Positions 1 through 5,858 of a DNA stretch of 6,642 bases are shown in pieces (position 1 is the first letter of the stretch; each line of letters starts with the position of its first letter). The position numbers and the translations under genes are program-made. The DNA comes from Bacteroidota bacterium (GTDB taxonomy: Bacteria; Bacteroidota; Bacteroidia; Bacteroidales; Cfx3-03), in NCBI GenBank assembly GCA_030706265.1, contig JAUZOX010000152.1, positions 1 to 6,642 of the forward strand. Reading direction: 5' to 3'. Below the pieces are notes generated by a model. That model searched no databases and was not told the origin of the DNA. It saw nothing but the letters and a program-made list of their open reading frames with translations.

Positions 1-870
1 GAATGTGGAACCATGTTCTCCGGGCTTTATGCACAACATTATCTCGTCATCAGCCAGCACTGCCGAAATAGGCATCACTCCTCCGGAAAGGGCTTTCCCA
101 AGAATCAGGATATCGGGGTGAACCCCTTCATGATCACAGGCCAACAGTCTGCCGGTTCGGGCAATACCCGTTTGTACTTCATCAGCAATGAACAGCACAT
201 TTTTCTCTTTACAGAGTTCATAGGCTTTGGATAGATACCCATCATCCGGCACATAGACGCCTGCTTCACCCTGGATCGGTTCAACCAAAAAACCGGCTAC
301 ATTAGGATCAGCAAGCGCTTCAGAAAGTGCATCCAGATCATTGTAAGGAATTTTAATAAAACCCGGGGTATAGGGTCCATAACCCAGGTAAGCATCCGGA
401 TCTGTCGACATGGAAATGATGGTAATCGTACGGCCATGGAAATTCCCATCACAGACAATGATCCGGGCATGGTTTTCGGGAATTCCTTTTTTGGTATAGG
501 CCCATTTGCGGCAGAGCTTGAGCGCGGTCTCATCGGCTTCAGCGCCACTGTTCATGGGCAGTACCTTGTCGTAACCAAAAAGATTTGTAACATACTGCTC
601 ATAAACGCCCAGACAATCATTGTAAAAAGCACGTGAAGTGAGAGTGAGCTTCTGTGCCTGATCAATCATTGCGGCAATTATTTTGGGATGGCAGTGCCCC
701 TGGTTAACGGCTGAGTAGGCCGATAGAAAATCATAATACCGCTTTCCTTCAACATCCCAAAGGAAAGGTCCCTCGCCACGGGAAAGGACAACCGGAAGAG
801 GATGGTAATTGTGAGCACCATATTTCTCTTCAAGTTGAATAGCAAGATGTGAGTTTGTCAGTTCAGTCAT
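1..870 (-). CDS. rocD: Ornithine aminotransferase (ornithine--oxo-acid transaminase), N-terminal 290 residues, cut by left window edge
   Basis: PLP-dependent class III aminotransferase that moves the delta-amino group of ornithine to 2-oxoglutarate, giving glutamate semialdehyde; it links arginine/ornithine to proline and glutamate in the cytosol. The frame is open from the ATG (complement of 868-870) to base 1. Visible family motifs: NSGAEA at about residues 107-112 (PLP phosphate side), GNFHGRT 142-148, the ADEVQTG aspartate D230 that contacts the PLP ring nitrogen, the RTGR segment 238-241, and the Schiff-base lysine K259 in LGKALSGG. The visible part ends in KPGEHGSTF, which in the family leads into GGNP. 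Full members are about 400 residues, so roughly 110 are missing to the left. An in-frame TGA at 901-903 with no ATG between supports this start. It is transcribed divergently from the DnaB-like gene. Other class III aminotransferases are less likely because motif spacing and wording fit RocD throughout. Confidence 0.95.
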   Translation of the reverse strand, partial: MTELTNSHLAIQLEEKYGAHNYHPLPVVLSRGEGPFLWDVEGKRYYDFLSAYSAVNQGHCHPKIIAAMIDQAQKLTLTSRAFYNDCLGVYEQYVTNLFGYDKVLPMNSGAEADETALKLCRKWAYTKKGIPENHARIIVCDGNFHGRTITIISMSTDPDAYLGYGPYTPGFIKIPYNDLDALSEALADPNVAGFLVEPIQGEAGVYVPDDGYLSKAYELCKEKNVLFIADEVQTGIARTGRLLACDHEGVHPDILILGKALSGGVMPISAVLADDEIMLCIKPGEHGSTF

Positions 871-909
871 GTCATTCGAAATTATAATCTTTCGCTTGAA
901 TCATTATCA

Positions 910-917
910 CAAAATTA
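910..917 (-). promoter_or_regulatory. Probable Bacteroidota -7 element of rocD
   Basis: Read on the minus strand this is TAATTTTG, a match to the Bacteroidota housekeeping -7 consensus TAnnTTTG. It lies about 40 bases upstream of the rocD ATG, giving a predicted leader of roughly 30 nt. No convincing -33 TTTG is seen at the usual distance. A 5-bp hairpin (CGAAA/TTTCG, 877-881 with 890-894) sits in the predicted leader 6 bases before the ATG. Such motifs arise by chance in AT-rich DNA, so position is the main support. Confidence 0.45.
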
Positions 918-1094
918 TAGTTTTAAAATTGCCAATGAATAAAATCCGATAATTTATATTCATTCTTTATAGAATCGATTGATAACGGCAGGAAAGAGAG
1001 CAGTTGAAAAGCAGATATAAATTGATAATCAGGAACCTTTATTTTGATCCTTCCTATTGCAATCAACCTATCAGGCAGTTTAAATTTTCATTAA

Positions 1095-1112
1095 ATTATT
1101 TTAAAAAATAAT
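1095..1112. repeat. AT-only inverted repeat upstream of the DnaB-like gene
   Basis: Arms ATTATTTT and AAAATAAT are perfectly complementary over 8 bp, with a 2-base centre. The arm-to-arm spacing is too tight for an RNA hairpin loop, so a DNA-level dyad (protein binding or flexible DNA) is likelier. It directly abuts the next dyad at 1112-1131. AT-only palindromes can occur by chance in this background. Confidence 0.4.
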
Positions 1113-1131
1113 CGTCCATTCGTTTGGACGA
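1112..1131. repeat. GC-containing inverted repeat overlapping the -33 element; candidate operator
   Basis: Arms TCGTCCA (1112-1118) and TGGACGA (1125-1131) form a perfect 7-bp dyad with a 6-base spacer. The right arm overlaps the TTTG at 1123-1126 that serves as the likely -33 element of the downstream gene, which is where a repressor site would be expected. It has no following T-run, so it is not a terminator in the plus direction. The operator role is inferred from position only. Confidence 0.45.
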
Positions 1132-1152
1132 GTTGTTTAAATTGTATATTTG
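1123..1152 (+). promoter_or_regulatory. Promoter of the DnaB-like ATPase gene
   Basis: TTTG at 1123-1126 and TATATTTG at 1145-1152 match the Bacteroidota -33 (TTTG) and -7 (TAnnTTTG) elements with an 18-base spacer. The ATG at 1184 is 31 bases beyond the -7 element, giving a short leader of about 25 nt with no Shine-Dalgarno sequence, as is usual in this phylum. Confidence 0.6.
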
Positions 1153-1183
1153 AAGGTATATAATCCCCTAATATCTGTGTTGT

Positions 1184-2095
1184 ATGGAAAAAGAATCATT
1201 GGAACTAACAGAGCCTTCAGGGGTGTTTGCGTTTACCACAATCCGCGATGTGGTAAATCAAACACTACAAAATTCAATCTTTGAAAGTGTCATAGCCGAT
1301 AACCTGTCAGGCATATCAAGCGGATTTAAAAAACTCGATCATTTAACGGGCGGATTTCACCCCTCAGAATTCACTCTCATTGGAATTCGTCCAAGCATGG
1401 GCAAAACAGCCCTTCTGCTATCTCTCCTGTTTAATATCGCCGTTACCGGCAAGAAAAAATCCGTAGTCTTCAGTCCGGAAAGAACTTCAAAAAAGCTGGT
1501 GCAAAGGCTGATTGAAAGCGAAACGGGTATGTCGGTTGAAAAAATCAGGCAGGCTAAATTGAAAGATAGCGACAAGGAACATCTGCATACCTTGATTGGA
1601 AGCATTGCCAACGCTGAGATTCTAATTGATGACAGTCAAAATTTAACCATAGAAGAAGTGGTTGAACGTTGCCAATCAATTGCAGGAACTCATCATGTAG
1701 ACATCATAATGGTCGACTACCTTGAAACATTTTTAAAACACACAACCGATCCTGAAGAAAAAACATTCACGCAGGAAAGGGTTGTTGAAGCACTTAAAAA
1801 ACTTGCTGTCGAACTCAATGTTCCGGTTATCCTTTTCTCAAAAGTAGAGAAAACAGGTGCCATATCCACCGGAAAACTGCATTTGACCTTGGACGATATT
1901 CCGGATTGTATTAAAGCAAAAGCCGACAGCATCATACTGGTCGACCGGCCCTACGTGGATCAGATTCAGAAGGATGATAAATACAAACATGGTTGTGCAG
2001 ATCTGATCATTGCCAAGAATGCATATGTCAGCAATGCAACAACGGTTTCCGTGCGATTCCTTGACAGCATTGACAAGTTTGTGGACTTTGAATAA
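1184..2095 (+). CDS. Stand-alone DnaB C-terminal-type (RecA-fold) ATPase, probably not a replicative helicase
   Basis: 303 residues made almost entirely of a DnaB_C-like core. The Walker A GIRPSMGKT (67-75) is the DnaB form; E99 in FSPER fits the position of the catalytic glutamate; the Walker B strand is DIIMVDYLE (173-181, D178). The end (SVRFLDSIDKFVDF, 289-302) resembles the DnaB C-terminus. DnaB itself is about 450-500 residues. Here the N-terminal collar domain that binds primase is absent, replaced by about 40 unassigned residues. Key family residues also differ: DnaB's KxRxG arginine finger reads KNAYV (278-282), the QLNR segment reads KVEK, and the DLRESGAIEQDAD segment reads DDIPDCIKAKAD. 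ATP binding is therefore likely, but ring-type helicase activity is doubtful by inference. It has its own promoter and terminator, so it is monocistronic. It could be a regulator, a recombination mediator or a phage-derived relic; the function is unknown. Confidence 0.85.
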   Translation: MEKESLELTEPSGVFAFTTIRDVVNQTLQNSIFESVIADNLSGISSGFKKLDHLTGGFHPSEFTLIGIRPSMGKTALLLSLLFNIAVTGKKKSVVFSPERTSKKLVQRLIESETGMSVEKIRQAKLKDSDKEHLHTLIGSIANAEILIDDSQNLTIEEVVERCQSIAGTHHVDIIMVDYLETFLKHTTDPEEKTFTQERVVEALKKLAVELNVPVILFSKVEKTGAISTGKLHLTLDDIPDCIKAKADSIILVDRPYVDQIQKDDKYKHGCADLIIAKNAYVSNATTVSVRFLDSIDKFVDFE

Positions 2096-2133
2096 GTAAA
2101 ACTAACCAGAAAAACAAGGTTTAAATCTATATG

Positions 2134-2178
2134 TAAACCGCTGTAATAATTTATTTTACAGCGGTTTATTGTTTTTTT
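2134..2178 (+). terminator. Intrinsic terminator of the DnaB-like gene
   Basis: A perfect 13-bp stem pairs 2134-2146 (TAAACCGCTGTAA) with 2156-2168, with a 9-base loop. It is followed by TTG and a run of seven T at 2172-2178. It starts 38 bases after the stop codon at 2095. It separates this gene from everything downstream. Confidence 0.9.
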
Positions 2179-2873
2179 CAATTTGTCATCCCCTTTTGTA
2201 ACACAACTTTGATAACAGAATTGTGGGGTTTATATACTTATCATGACTTATTCCTTCTAAAAGCAACTGCTATGCAGGAAAGCAAATTTATTTTCCAAAT
2301 ACTTGTGATATCTACGATACCTTGTTTAATGCTAAAACTGTTTACCCAAAGTTTTTCTTGAAAAAGTGTTTTTGAGACGGCAACGCGTAAAAAGAACTTC
2401 CTGCAATAGCAAGATGAACAACGCCAATAATTAGCCCAACAAAATCAGGCTGGTTTATCATTTGCCGAAGTACGCTGCAAAACTAAAGGAAGCAGCCGCA
2501 GAGGATGTTTTTCTCTAAGGCTCAAATCATTTTGCTGAAAAGCTCACATTTATTGTTGCTTGATTATTAATTTCAGAAAACAAAGAGCAGCAATAGAAAA
2601 TTGAGAAAATGTCCCATTTTTTCCAATTCTCCATATCCCCTTTATTCAGGCGGTATAAAAAAATTTACCCGCCGGTACAGGATTAAACCGAACAATTCAG
2701 TTAAACAGCCCAATCCTCCGACAACTATTTCGTCGAAGTGTTGGTACTTGTTTTTCCTGCGAGAGCCGCCGACATAAGGAGCGATTTTTTGTTATTCTTC
2801 TCTCTTTAACTTTTCAACTATTCTACGATTACCCAATTAAAAATTGAAATACTGTAAAACAATAAAAATGTTG
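2179..2873. other. Gene-free segment of about 700 bases with several possible hairpins
   Basis: No ORF longer than about 40 codons with an ordinary start is seen on either strand. Possible RNA hairpins on the plus strand: GCTGC 2474-2478 with GCAGC 2492-2496; GGCGGTA near 2649-2655 with TACCCGCC 2666-2673 (one bulge); and a larger stem 2712-2719 with 2778-2786 (one bulged C), enclosing a second hairpin at 2722-2743 and followed by T-run 2785-2790. I do not recognise tmRNA, RNase P, SRP RNA or a tRNA here. It could be an unassigned small RNA, decayed sequence, or plain spacer. Confidence 0.5.
2342..2461 (-). CDS. Doubtful 39-residue hydrophobic peptide ORF
   Basis: I do not recognise this peptide. 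It runs from ATG (complement of 2459-2461) to TAA (complement of 2342-2344). Residues about 7-27 form one hydrophobic stretch (FVGLIIGVVHLAIAG and on), followed by a basic tail with KHFFKKN, the layout of a small single-span membrane peptide. A TAGTTTTG motif (complement of 2478-2485), matching the TAnnTTTG -7 consensus, lies 16 bases upstream. No -33 element, downstream terminator or partner gene is seen. An ORF this short can arise by chance, and the annotation rests only on layout. Confidence 0.18.
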   Translation of the reverse strand: MINQPDFVGLIIGVVHLAIAGSSFYALPSQKHFFKKNFG

Positions 2874-2881
2874 TACCTTTG
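2874..2881 (+). promoter_or_regulatory. -7 element heading the flavoprotein/RNA-protein gene block
   Basis: TACCTTTG followed by CAGC is a textbook Bacteroidota -7 element (TAnnTTTG). A -33 TTTG is not clear at the expected distance; the upstream sequence is AT-rich. Transcription would start near 2888, about 160 nt before the ATG at 3050. It is the only good promoter on the plus strand between the terminator at 2134-2178 and this gene. Confidence 0.6.
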
Positions 2882-2887
2882 CAGCTT

Positions 2888-3049
2888 CAACAATCAAGTT
2901 CATATTGATATCTTTCTCAGCAATGCTTTGCTTCGCCGTTCTTTGGCAAGTCTTCTCATCGTTTAAGTAGACCTCAAATCAGCTTTCTTGTTTGGATTAA
3001 CAGGTCGCGAAAGTGTGATACACAATTATCGTGACACACTTTTCAACAG
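2888..3049 (+). promoter_or_regulatory. Long structured 5' leader of the nitronate-monooxygenase-like gene
   Basis: The predicted leader is about 160 nt, far longer than the 25-30 nt predicted for the other genes. It contains a stem-loop pairing 2931-2937 with 2945-2950 (one bulged C), which competes with a smaller AGCAA/TTGCT hairpin at 2919-2932. It also has a 15-codon ORF from ATG 2923 to TAG 2970 and a hairpin at 3010-3042 beside the start codon. Long structured leaders are known from cold-shock mRNAs; a control role here is inferred. I do not recognise a named riboswitch. Confidence 0.4.
3010..3042 (+). promoter_or_regulatory. Inverted repeat directly before the start codon
   Basis: AAAGTGTG (3010-3017) pairs perfectly with CACACTTT (3035-3042). 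An inner CAC/GTG (3021-3023 with 3031-3033) closes a 7-base loop. The stem ends 7 bases before the ATG at 3050. In RNA it would cover the ribosome entry zone; in DNA it could be an operator. It is not followed by enough T residues to be a convincing terminator (TTTTC only). Confidence 0.5.
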
Positions 3050-4147
3050 ATGATTAAATCATTTTTTATCGGAGAAAAAGAAATTAAGTTGCCCATTATT
3101 CAGGGTGGCATGGGTGTAGGTATTTCGCTTTCGGGGTTGGCTTCGGCAGTAGCTAACGAGGGTGGAATAGGTGTTATATCATGCGCAGGCCTGGGATTAT
3201 TGTACAAGCAAAATCAGGGTGATTATCAGAAAAATTGCATTGTGGGGCTTAAGGAGGAGTTGCGTAAGTCTCGTGAAAAAACACAAGGTATTATTGGAGT
3301 GAATATTATGGTTGCCTTGTCAAATTTTTCCGATATGGCACGCACTGCGATAGCGGAAAAAGCCGATATCATCTTTTCCGGTGCAGGACTTCCGTTAGAT
3401 TTGCCATCATACTTAACATTCGACAGTAAAACACTGCTTGTTCCGATTGTATCTTCAGCTCGGGCTGCAAAGATAATATGTGAAAAGTGGTACGCTAATT
3501 TTGACTATCTGCCCGATGCTATTGTAGTAGAAGGACCCAAAGCTGGAGGACATTTGGGGTTTAAGAGAGAACAGATTGAAGACGAAAATTACTCATTAGA
3601 GAAACTTATTCCTGAGGTTGTAGAATTTGCAGCAAAATACCGTGACATAAAGAAAATTCCAATATTTGCGGCTGGAGGAATTGTGACCGGTAAAGATATT
3701 TTACGTTTCATGCAACTTGGGGCATCGGGAGTGCAGATGGGAAGTATTTTTGTTCCTACTTATGAATGCGATGCGTCTGATGTATTCAAACAGATCTATG
3801 TCGATTCCTCTCAGGAAGATTTATTGATAATTCAAAGTCCGGTCGGCATGCCTGGTCGTGCTTTCGATGGAGAATTTTTACGAAGTGTGAATAAAGGTAA
3901 CGAAAAGCCGAAAGCCTGTCATTACCATTGCATCAAAACCTGTGACTATACAAAAAGTCCTTATTGCATTATCAATGCCTTGTATAATGCATATAAAGGC
4001 AAAATGGACAGAGGATATGCCTTTGCCGGAGCAAATGCTTTCCTGGCCGAAAAAATATGTAGCGTAAAAGATGTTATTTCTAAGTTGAAATATGAATTTA
4101 CTGCTGCTCAACATGAATTGAGCGGAAGCATGATCAGTAAATTGTAG
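3050..4147 (+). CDS. Nitronate monooxygenase family FMN protein (2-nitropropane dioxygenase/FabK superfamily) with C-terminal Cys cluster
   Basis: 365 residues, a TIM-barrel flavoprotein of the nitronate monooxygenase group, predicted to bind FMN and oxidise alkyl nitronates or a related substrate in the cytosol. Visible: QGGMGVG (18-24) at the first FMN-binding turn, GPKAGGHLG (162-170) with H168 in the place of the catalytic histidine, AAGGI (207-211) at the FMN phosphate site, and LGASGVQMGSIF (223-234). The last 80 residues add C290, C294, C298 and C306 (CX3CX3CX7C), which could hold a metal or Fe-S cluster and is not part of the classic enzyme. An in-frame TGA at 3032-3034 fixes the ATG at 3050 as the first good start. 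It heads the plus-strand block after a structured leader. Enoyl-ACP reductase FabK belongs to the same superfamily and cannot be fully excluded; the true substrate is unknown. Confidence 0.88.
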   Translation: MIKSFFIGEKEIKLPIIQGGMGVGISLSGLASAVANEGGIGVISCAGLGLLYKQNQGDYQKNCIVGLKEELRKSREKTQGIIGVNIMVALSNFSDMARTAIAEKADIIFSGAGLPLDLPSYLTFDSKTLLVPIVSSARAAKIICEKWYANFDYLPDAIVVEGPKAGGHLGFKREQIEDENYSLEKLIPEVVEFAAKYRDIKKIPIFAAGGIVTGKDILRFMQLGASGVQMGSIFVPTYECDASDVFKQIYVDSSQEDLLIIQSPVGMPGRAFDGEFLRSVNKGNEKPKACHYHCIKTCDYTKSPYCIINALYNAYKGKMDRGYAFAGANAFLAEKICSVKDVISKLKYEFTAAQHELSGSMISKL

Positions 4148-4174
4148 TGAAATAGAAATATTCATTTTATCGCT

Positions 4175-4193
4175 AAAACATATTTTATGTTTT
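4175..4193 (+). other. Weak AT-rich hairpin between the flavoprotein and helicase genes
   Basis: AAAACAT (4175-4181) pairs with ATGTTTT (4187-4193) around a 5-base loop. With one G-C pair and no separate T-run it would be at best a leaky terminator, so read-through into the helicase gene is plausible. A poor -7-like TATAAATG at 4219-4226 could supply a second start for the helicase gene, but it lacks the TTTG core. Confidence 0.35.
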
Positions 4194-4240
4194 CAAAATA
4201 TTAATTAAATAATGGTTGTATAAATGCAGCCAAATCAATT

Positions 4241-5368
4241 ATGACATTCAAAGAATTAAATATAGCAGAACCAATATTAAAGGCTCTGTCGAATAAAAAA
4301 TACGAAATACCCACTCCGATTCAGGAAAAGGCGATACCTCTTGCCCTTGATGGTAGGGACATATTGGGGTTAGCTCAAACCGGAACCGGTAAAACTGCCG
4401 CTTATGCAATTCCAATTATACAACAACTGTTATTGTCTAAAGCACTTACAAACAAGAAGCAGACGATAAAAGCGTTGATTCTTACGCCTACAAGAGAACT
4501 GGCGATACAAATTGACGAATGCTTTACAGACTATGCCAAATATACAGGACTGCGTAATACCGTAATATTCGGAGGGGTAAATCAACGCCCTCAGGTAGAT
4601 AAGTTAAGACAAGGAATTGATATTTTAACCGCTACACCCGGAAGACTGCTTGATCTCATCGCCCAAAAGCACGTTCAACTTAACAACATTCAACACTTTG
4701 TACTGGACGAAGCCGACCGCATGCTGGATATGGGATTTATACATGATATTAAACGCTTGATTCCCTTATTGCCTGTTAAGAGACAAACATTATTCTTTTC
4801 GGCTACTATGCCATCAACTATTGCCAGCTTGTCTAAATCGATACTACACAACCCTTTAAAAGTAGAAGTTGCGCAGGTGTCGTCGGCAGCTGAAACAATA
4901 GAACAACATCTGTATTTTGTAGAAAAGCCACAAAAAAGCGATTTACTGATCACTCTGTTAAAACGAGAGTGGAATAAATCAGTATTGGTTTTTTCACGAA
5001 CCAAACATGGAGCTGATAAGATAGCGCGAATATTGAATAAAAAAGGCATAGGCTGTGAAGCCATCCACGGTAACAAGACTCAGAATGCAAGACAACGCGC
5101 CCTCTCGGATTTCAAAACGGGTAAAACACATGTAATTATTGCTACAGATATTGCAGCCAGAGGAATTGATATTGCCAATTTGGAATTGGTAATTAATTAC
5201 GATATGCCGGATGTGGCAGAAACTTATATCCATCGCATAGGCCGGACAGGCCGTGCAGGCCAAAATGGAATAGCGCTTACTTTTTGTTCCTCAGAAGAAA
5301 AAGTGATGGTAAGTGATATCCAAAAACTAACCGGAAAGAAATTAAATGCGCTATTAATACCTGCTTAA
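4241..5368 (+). CDS. rhlE: DEAD-box ATP-dependent RNA helicase, RhlE type
   Basis: 375 residues, the two RecA-like domains of a DEAD-box helicase with almost no C-terminal extension. It unwinds short RNA duplexes using ATP, usually in ribosome assembly, mRNA decay or cold adaptation. All motifs are present and intact: Q motif around F3 and PTPIQ (24-28), motif I AQTGTGKT (45-52), Ia PTRELA (83-88), Ib TPGR (132-135), II DEAD (156-159) followed by RMLDMGF, III SAT (187-189), V ATDIAARG (301-308), VI HRIGRTGR (331-338). RMLDMGF after motif II and the short tail point to the RhlE branch rather than DeaD/CsdA, which carry long RNA-binding tails. The ATG has no Shine-Dalgarno sequence, as expected in this phylum. 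The stop is 21 bases before the cold-shock-domain gene. The missing RNA-binding tail may be made good by the two RNA-binding proteins encoded next. The subfamily name is less sure than the family. Confidence 0.95.
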   Translation: MTFKELNIAEPILKALSNKKYEIPTPIQEKAIPLALDGRDILGLAQTGTGKTAAYAIPIIQQLLLSKALTNKKQTIKALILTPTRELAIQIDECFTDYAKYTGLRNTVIFGGVNQRPQVDKLRQGIDILTATPGRLLDLIAQKHVQLNNIQHFVLDEADRMLDMGFIHDIKRLIPLLPVKRQTLFFSATMPSTIASLSKSILHNPLKVEVAQVSSAAETIEQHLYFVEKPQKSDLLITLLKREWNKSVLVFSRTKHGADKIARILNKKGIGCEAIHGNKTQNARQRALSDFKTGKTHVIIATDIAARGIDIANLELVINYDMPDVAETYIHRIGRTGRAGQNGIALTFCSSEEKVMVSDIQKLTGKKLNALLIPA

Positions 5369-5389
5369 AAAAGAACAAAACAAATTAAC

Positions 5390-5815
5390 ATGAATAAAAA
5401 AGAATTAGAAAAGAATAAACGGAATAAAAAACAGGAAAAACAAAAAAGAAAAGAAAATCGTAAAATCAATAGCGGTGACAAATCATTTGATAATATGATT
5501 GCGTATGTGGATGAAAATGGAATAATTACAGATACACCGCCCGATCCCAAATCATTCACAAAAATAGAAGCAGAAAGCATAACAATTTCAACACCTAAAA
5601 AAGAAGAAATAGAAGATTCGGCACTGACTGGTCAGGTTGAGTACTTCAACCAAGAAAGAGGTTATGGTTTTATAAAAGATGTTGAAAGTACTGAGAAGTA
5701 TTTCTTCCATATCAATAATGCCCCCGCTTCTATTAAAGAAGGAAACATGGTTAGTTTCGAGTCAGAACGAGGCCAGAAAGGCATGAGTGCAGTGAATATA
5801 ACTATTATAAAATAA
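5390..5815 (+). CDS. Cold-shock-domain RNA-binding protein with lysine-rich N-terminus
   Basis: 141 residues. Residues 1-25 are almost all K, E, N, Q and R, likely a disordered, nucleic-acid-binding tail. Residues 32-52 (SFDNMIAYVDENG and on) form a short acidic linker; I recall similar linkers in Bacteroidota cold-shock proteins, but this needs an alignment. A single cold-shock domain follows at about 78-141, with RNP1 as RGYGFI (90-95) and RNP2 as YFFHI (104-108), the aromatic residues that stack on single-stranded RNA or DNA. Classic CspA is about 70 residues, so this is a CSD with an added N-terminal half. It probably acts as an RNA chaperone that keeps RNA single-stranded. Spacing of 21 bases after the helicase gene and 43 before the RRM gene indicates one operon. 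No separate promoter is seen in the A-rich gap. Confidence 0.93.
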   Translation: MNKKELEKNKRNKKQEKQKRKENRKINSGDKSFDNMIAYVDENGIITDTPPDPKSFTKIEAESITISTPKKEEIEDSALTGQVEYFNQERGYGFIKDVESTEKYFFHINNAPASIKEGNMVSFESERGQKGMSAVNITIIK

Positions 5816-5858
5816 AGACAATAAACAACTTACAATTAATAACTTAACAAAAAAAGAA

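Larger units (their letters stand above)
871..1183. other. Divergent intergenic control region, no gene seen
   Basis: 313 bases between the start codons of rocD (minus) and the DnaB-like gene (plus). No ORF with coding character is seen on either strand. It holds the rocD -7 element, the promoter of the DnaB-like gene, a small ATTCT/AGAAT dyad (962-966 with 971-975), and two adjacent dyads at 1095-1131 described separately. About 120 bases between the small dyad and 1095 show nothing I recognise. Confidence 0.7.

Noticed and set aside
13..234. 73-codon plus-strand ORF
   Set aside because: It lies wholly opposite the well-supported rocD frame and shows no family motifs.
2649..2800. Minus-strand stop-free stretch of about 49 codons ending in LYRRVNFFIPPE
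   Set aside because: No normal start codon, and it overlaps the hairpins that explain much of the sequence pattern.
2179..2873. CRISPR array, tmRNA, RNase P RNA, SRP RNA or tRNA in the gene-free segment
   Set aside because: No regular repeats, no tag peptide, no recognisable conserved RNA cores and no cloverleaf could be found by eye.
3878..4165. 95-codon minus-strand ORF over the end of the flavoprotein gene
   Set aside because: Antisense shadow of the cysteine-rich C-terminus, with no promoter or motif support.
4690..5076. 128-codon minus-strand ORF inside the helicase gene
   Set aside because: Antisense to the DEAD-box motifs II to IV; its length comes from the coding bias of the real gene and it has no recognisable domain.
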